Assembly (NCBI GenBank): GCA_002704625.1
Contig: PAGZ01000027.1
Coordinates: forward strand, 1-14,982
Length of the DNA: 14,982 nt
Reading direction: 5' to 3'
Source: Candidatus Pelagibacter sp.
Lineage (GTDB): Bacteria > Pseudomonadota > Alphaproteobacteria > Pelagibacterales > Pelagibacteraceae
Shown: positions 14,914-14,982 of the stretch, piece by piece
Position numbering within the stretch: the first letter of the stretch is position 1
Layout of the letters: the number at the start of each line of letters is the position of its first letter
The notes under the pieces: model-generated
Database searches by the model: none
Told to the model about the DNA's origin: nothing
Seen by the model: only the letters and a program-made list of their open reading frames with translations
Position numbers and translations under genes: made by a program

Positions 14914-14982
14914 AAACTTGAGAGTTTGATCATGGCTCAGAACGTACGCTGGCGGCACGCCTTATACATGCAAGTCGAACGC
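14914..14982 (+). rRNA. rrs: 16S ribosomal RNA, first 69 nt (cut by window edge)
   Basis: The universal 5' segment AGAGTTTGATCATGGCTCAG (14921-14940) corresponds to E. coli positions 8-27, placing the 5' end at about 14914. AACGTACGCTGGCGGCACGCC follows with the alphaproteobacterial AAC in place of the E. coli ATTG, then ATGCAAGTCGAACG. The stretch CCTTATACATG differs from the usual CCTAACACATG at two bases. It faces away from the M23 gene and is driven by the promoter at 14664. The exact 5' end is by analogy. Confidence 0.97.

Noticed and set aside
1..14982. CRISPR array, phage, insertion sequence, tRNA or defence system
   Set aside because: No repeat-spacer pattern, transposase, integrase, terminal inverted repeats or tRNA cloverleaf could be found; nearly all bases belong to metabolic or housekeeping genes.

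Overview
The window looks like a stretch of a streamlined, very AT-rich marine alphaproteobacterial chromosome, most likely SAR11 (Pelagibacterales). This assignment is an inference. It rests on the low GC content, intergenic gaps of about 1-60 bp, genes that touch or overlap, alphaproteobacterial gene order (DUF1178-ubiG-lysC...prfA-prmC-DUF4167), an alphaproteobacterial-looking 16S 5' end, and a DmdA-like/MetF/formate dehydrogenase one-carbon block. I see no phage, insertion sequence, CRISPR array or other defence system.

Left block (1-3485), one-carbon oxidation. A leftward NAD-dependent formate dehydrogenase, cut by the window edge, diverges from a rightward pair that overlaps by 8 bp. 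The pair is a short MetF-family methylenetetrahydrofolate reductase and a 455-residue GcvT/DmdA-family methyltransferase. Together they suggest this route: a methylated substrate gives its methyl group to tetrahydrofolate, MetF oxidises methyl-THF to methylene-THF, other enzymes carry the carbon to formate, and Fdh oxidises formate to CO2 with NADH. The substrate is unknown. A small four-helix membrane protein follows. A diverged 31-bp copy of an internal metF segment lies just upstream of metF.

Middle block (3487-8511), housekeeping. secA (leftward) and argJ (rightward) diverge from a 44-bp gap holding a near-palindromic TATA tract. argJ is followed at once by a DUF1178 gene, which converges on and overlaps ubiG (ubiquinone synthesis).

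Right block (8576-13240). lysC, ispG, prfA and prmC form a tight operon with 1-5 bp gaps, covering the aspartate pathway, isoprenoid synthesis, release factor 1 and its methylase. A DUF4167 gene follows. It overlaps the end of a convergent membrane-anchored M23 peptidase gene.

Right end (14559-14982). The 355-bp gene-free region before the 16S rRNA gene is not empty. It holds a 14-bp perfect inverted repeat, a good sigma70-type rRNA promoter with a GC-rich discriminator, and a leader of about 216 nt with several hairpins. The first 69 nt of 16S rRNA close the window.
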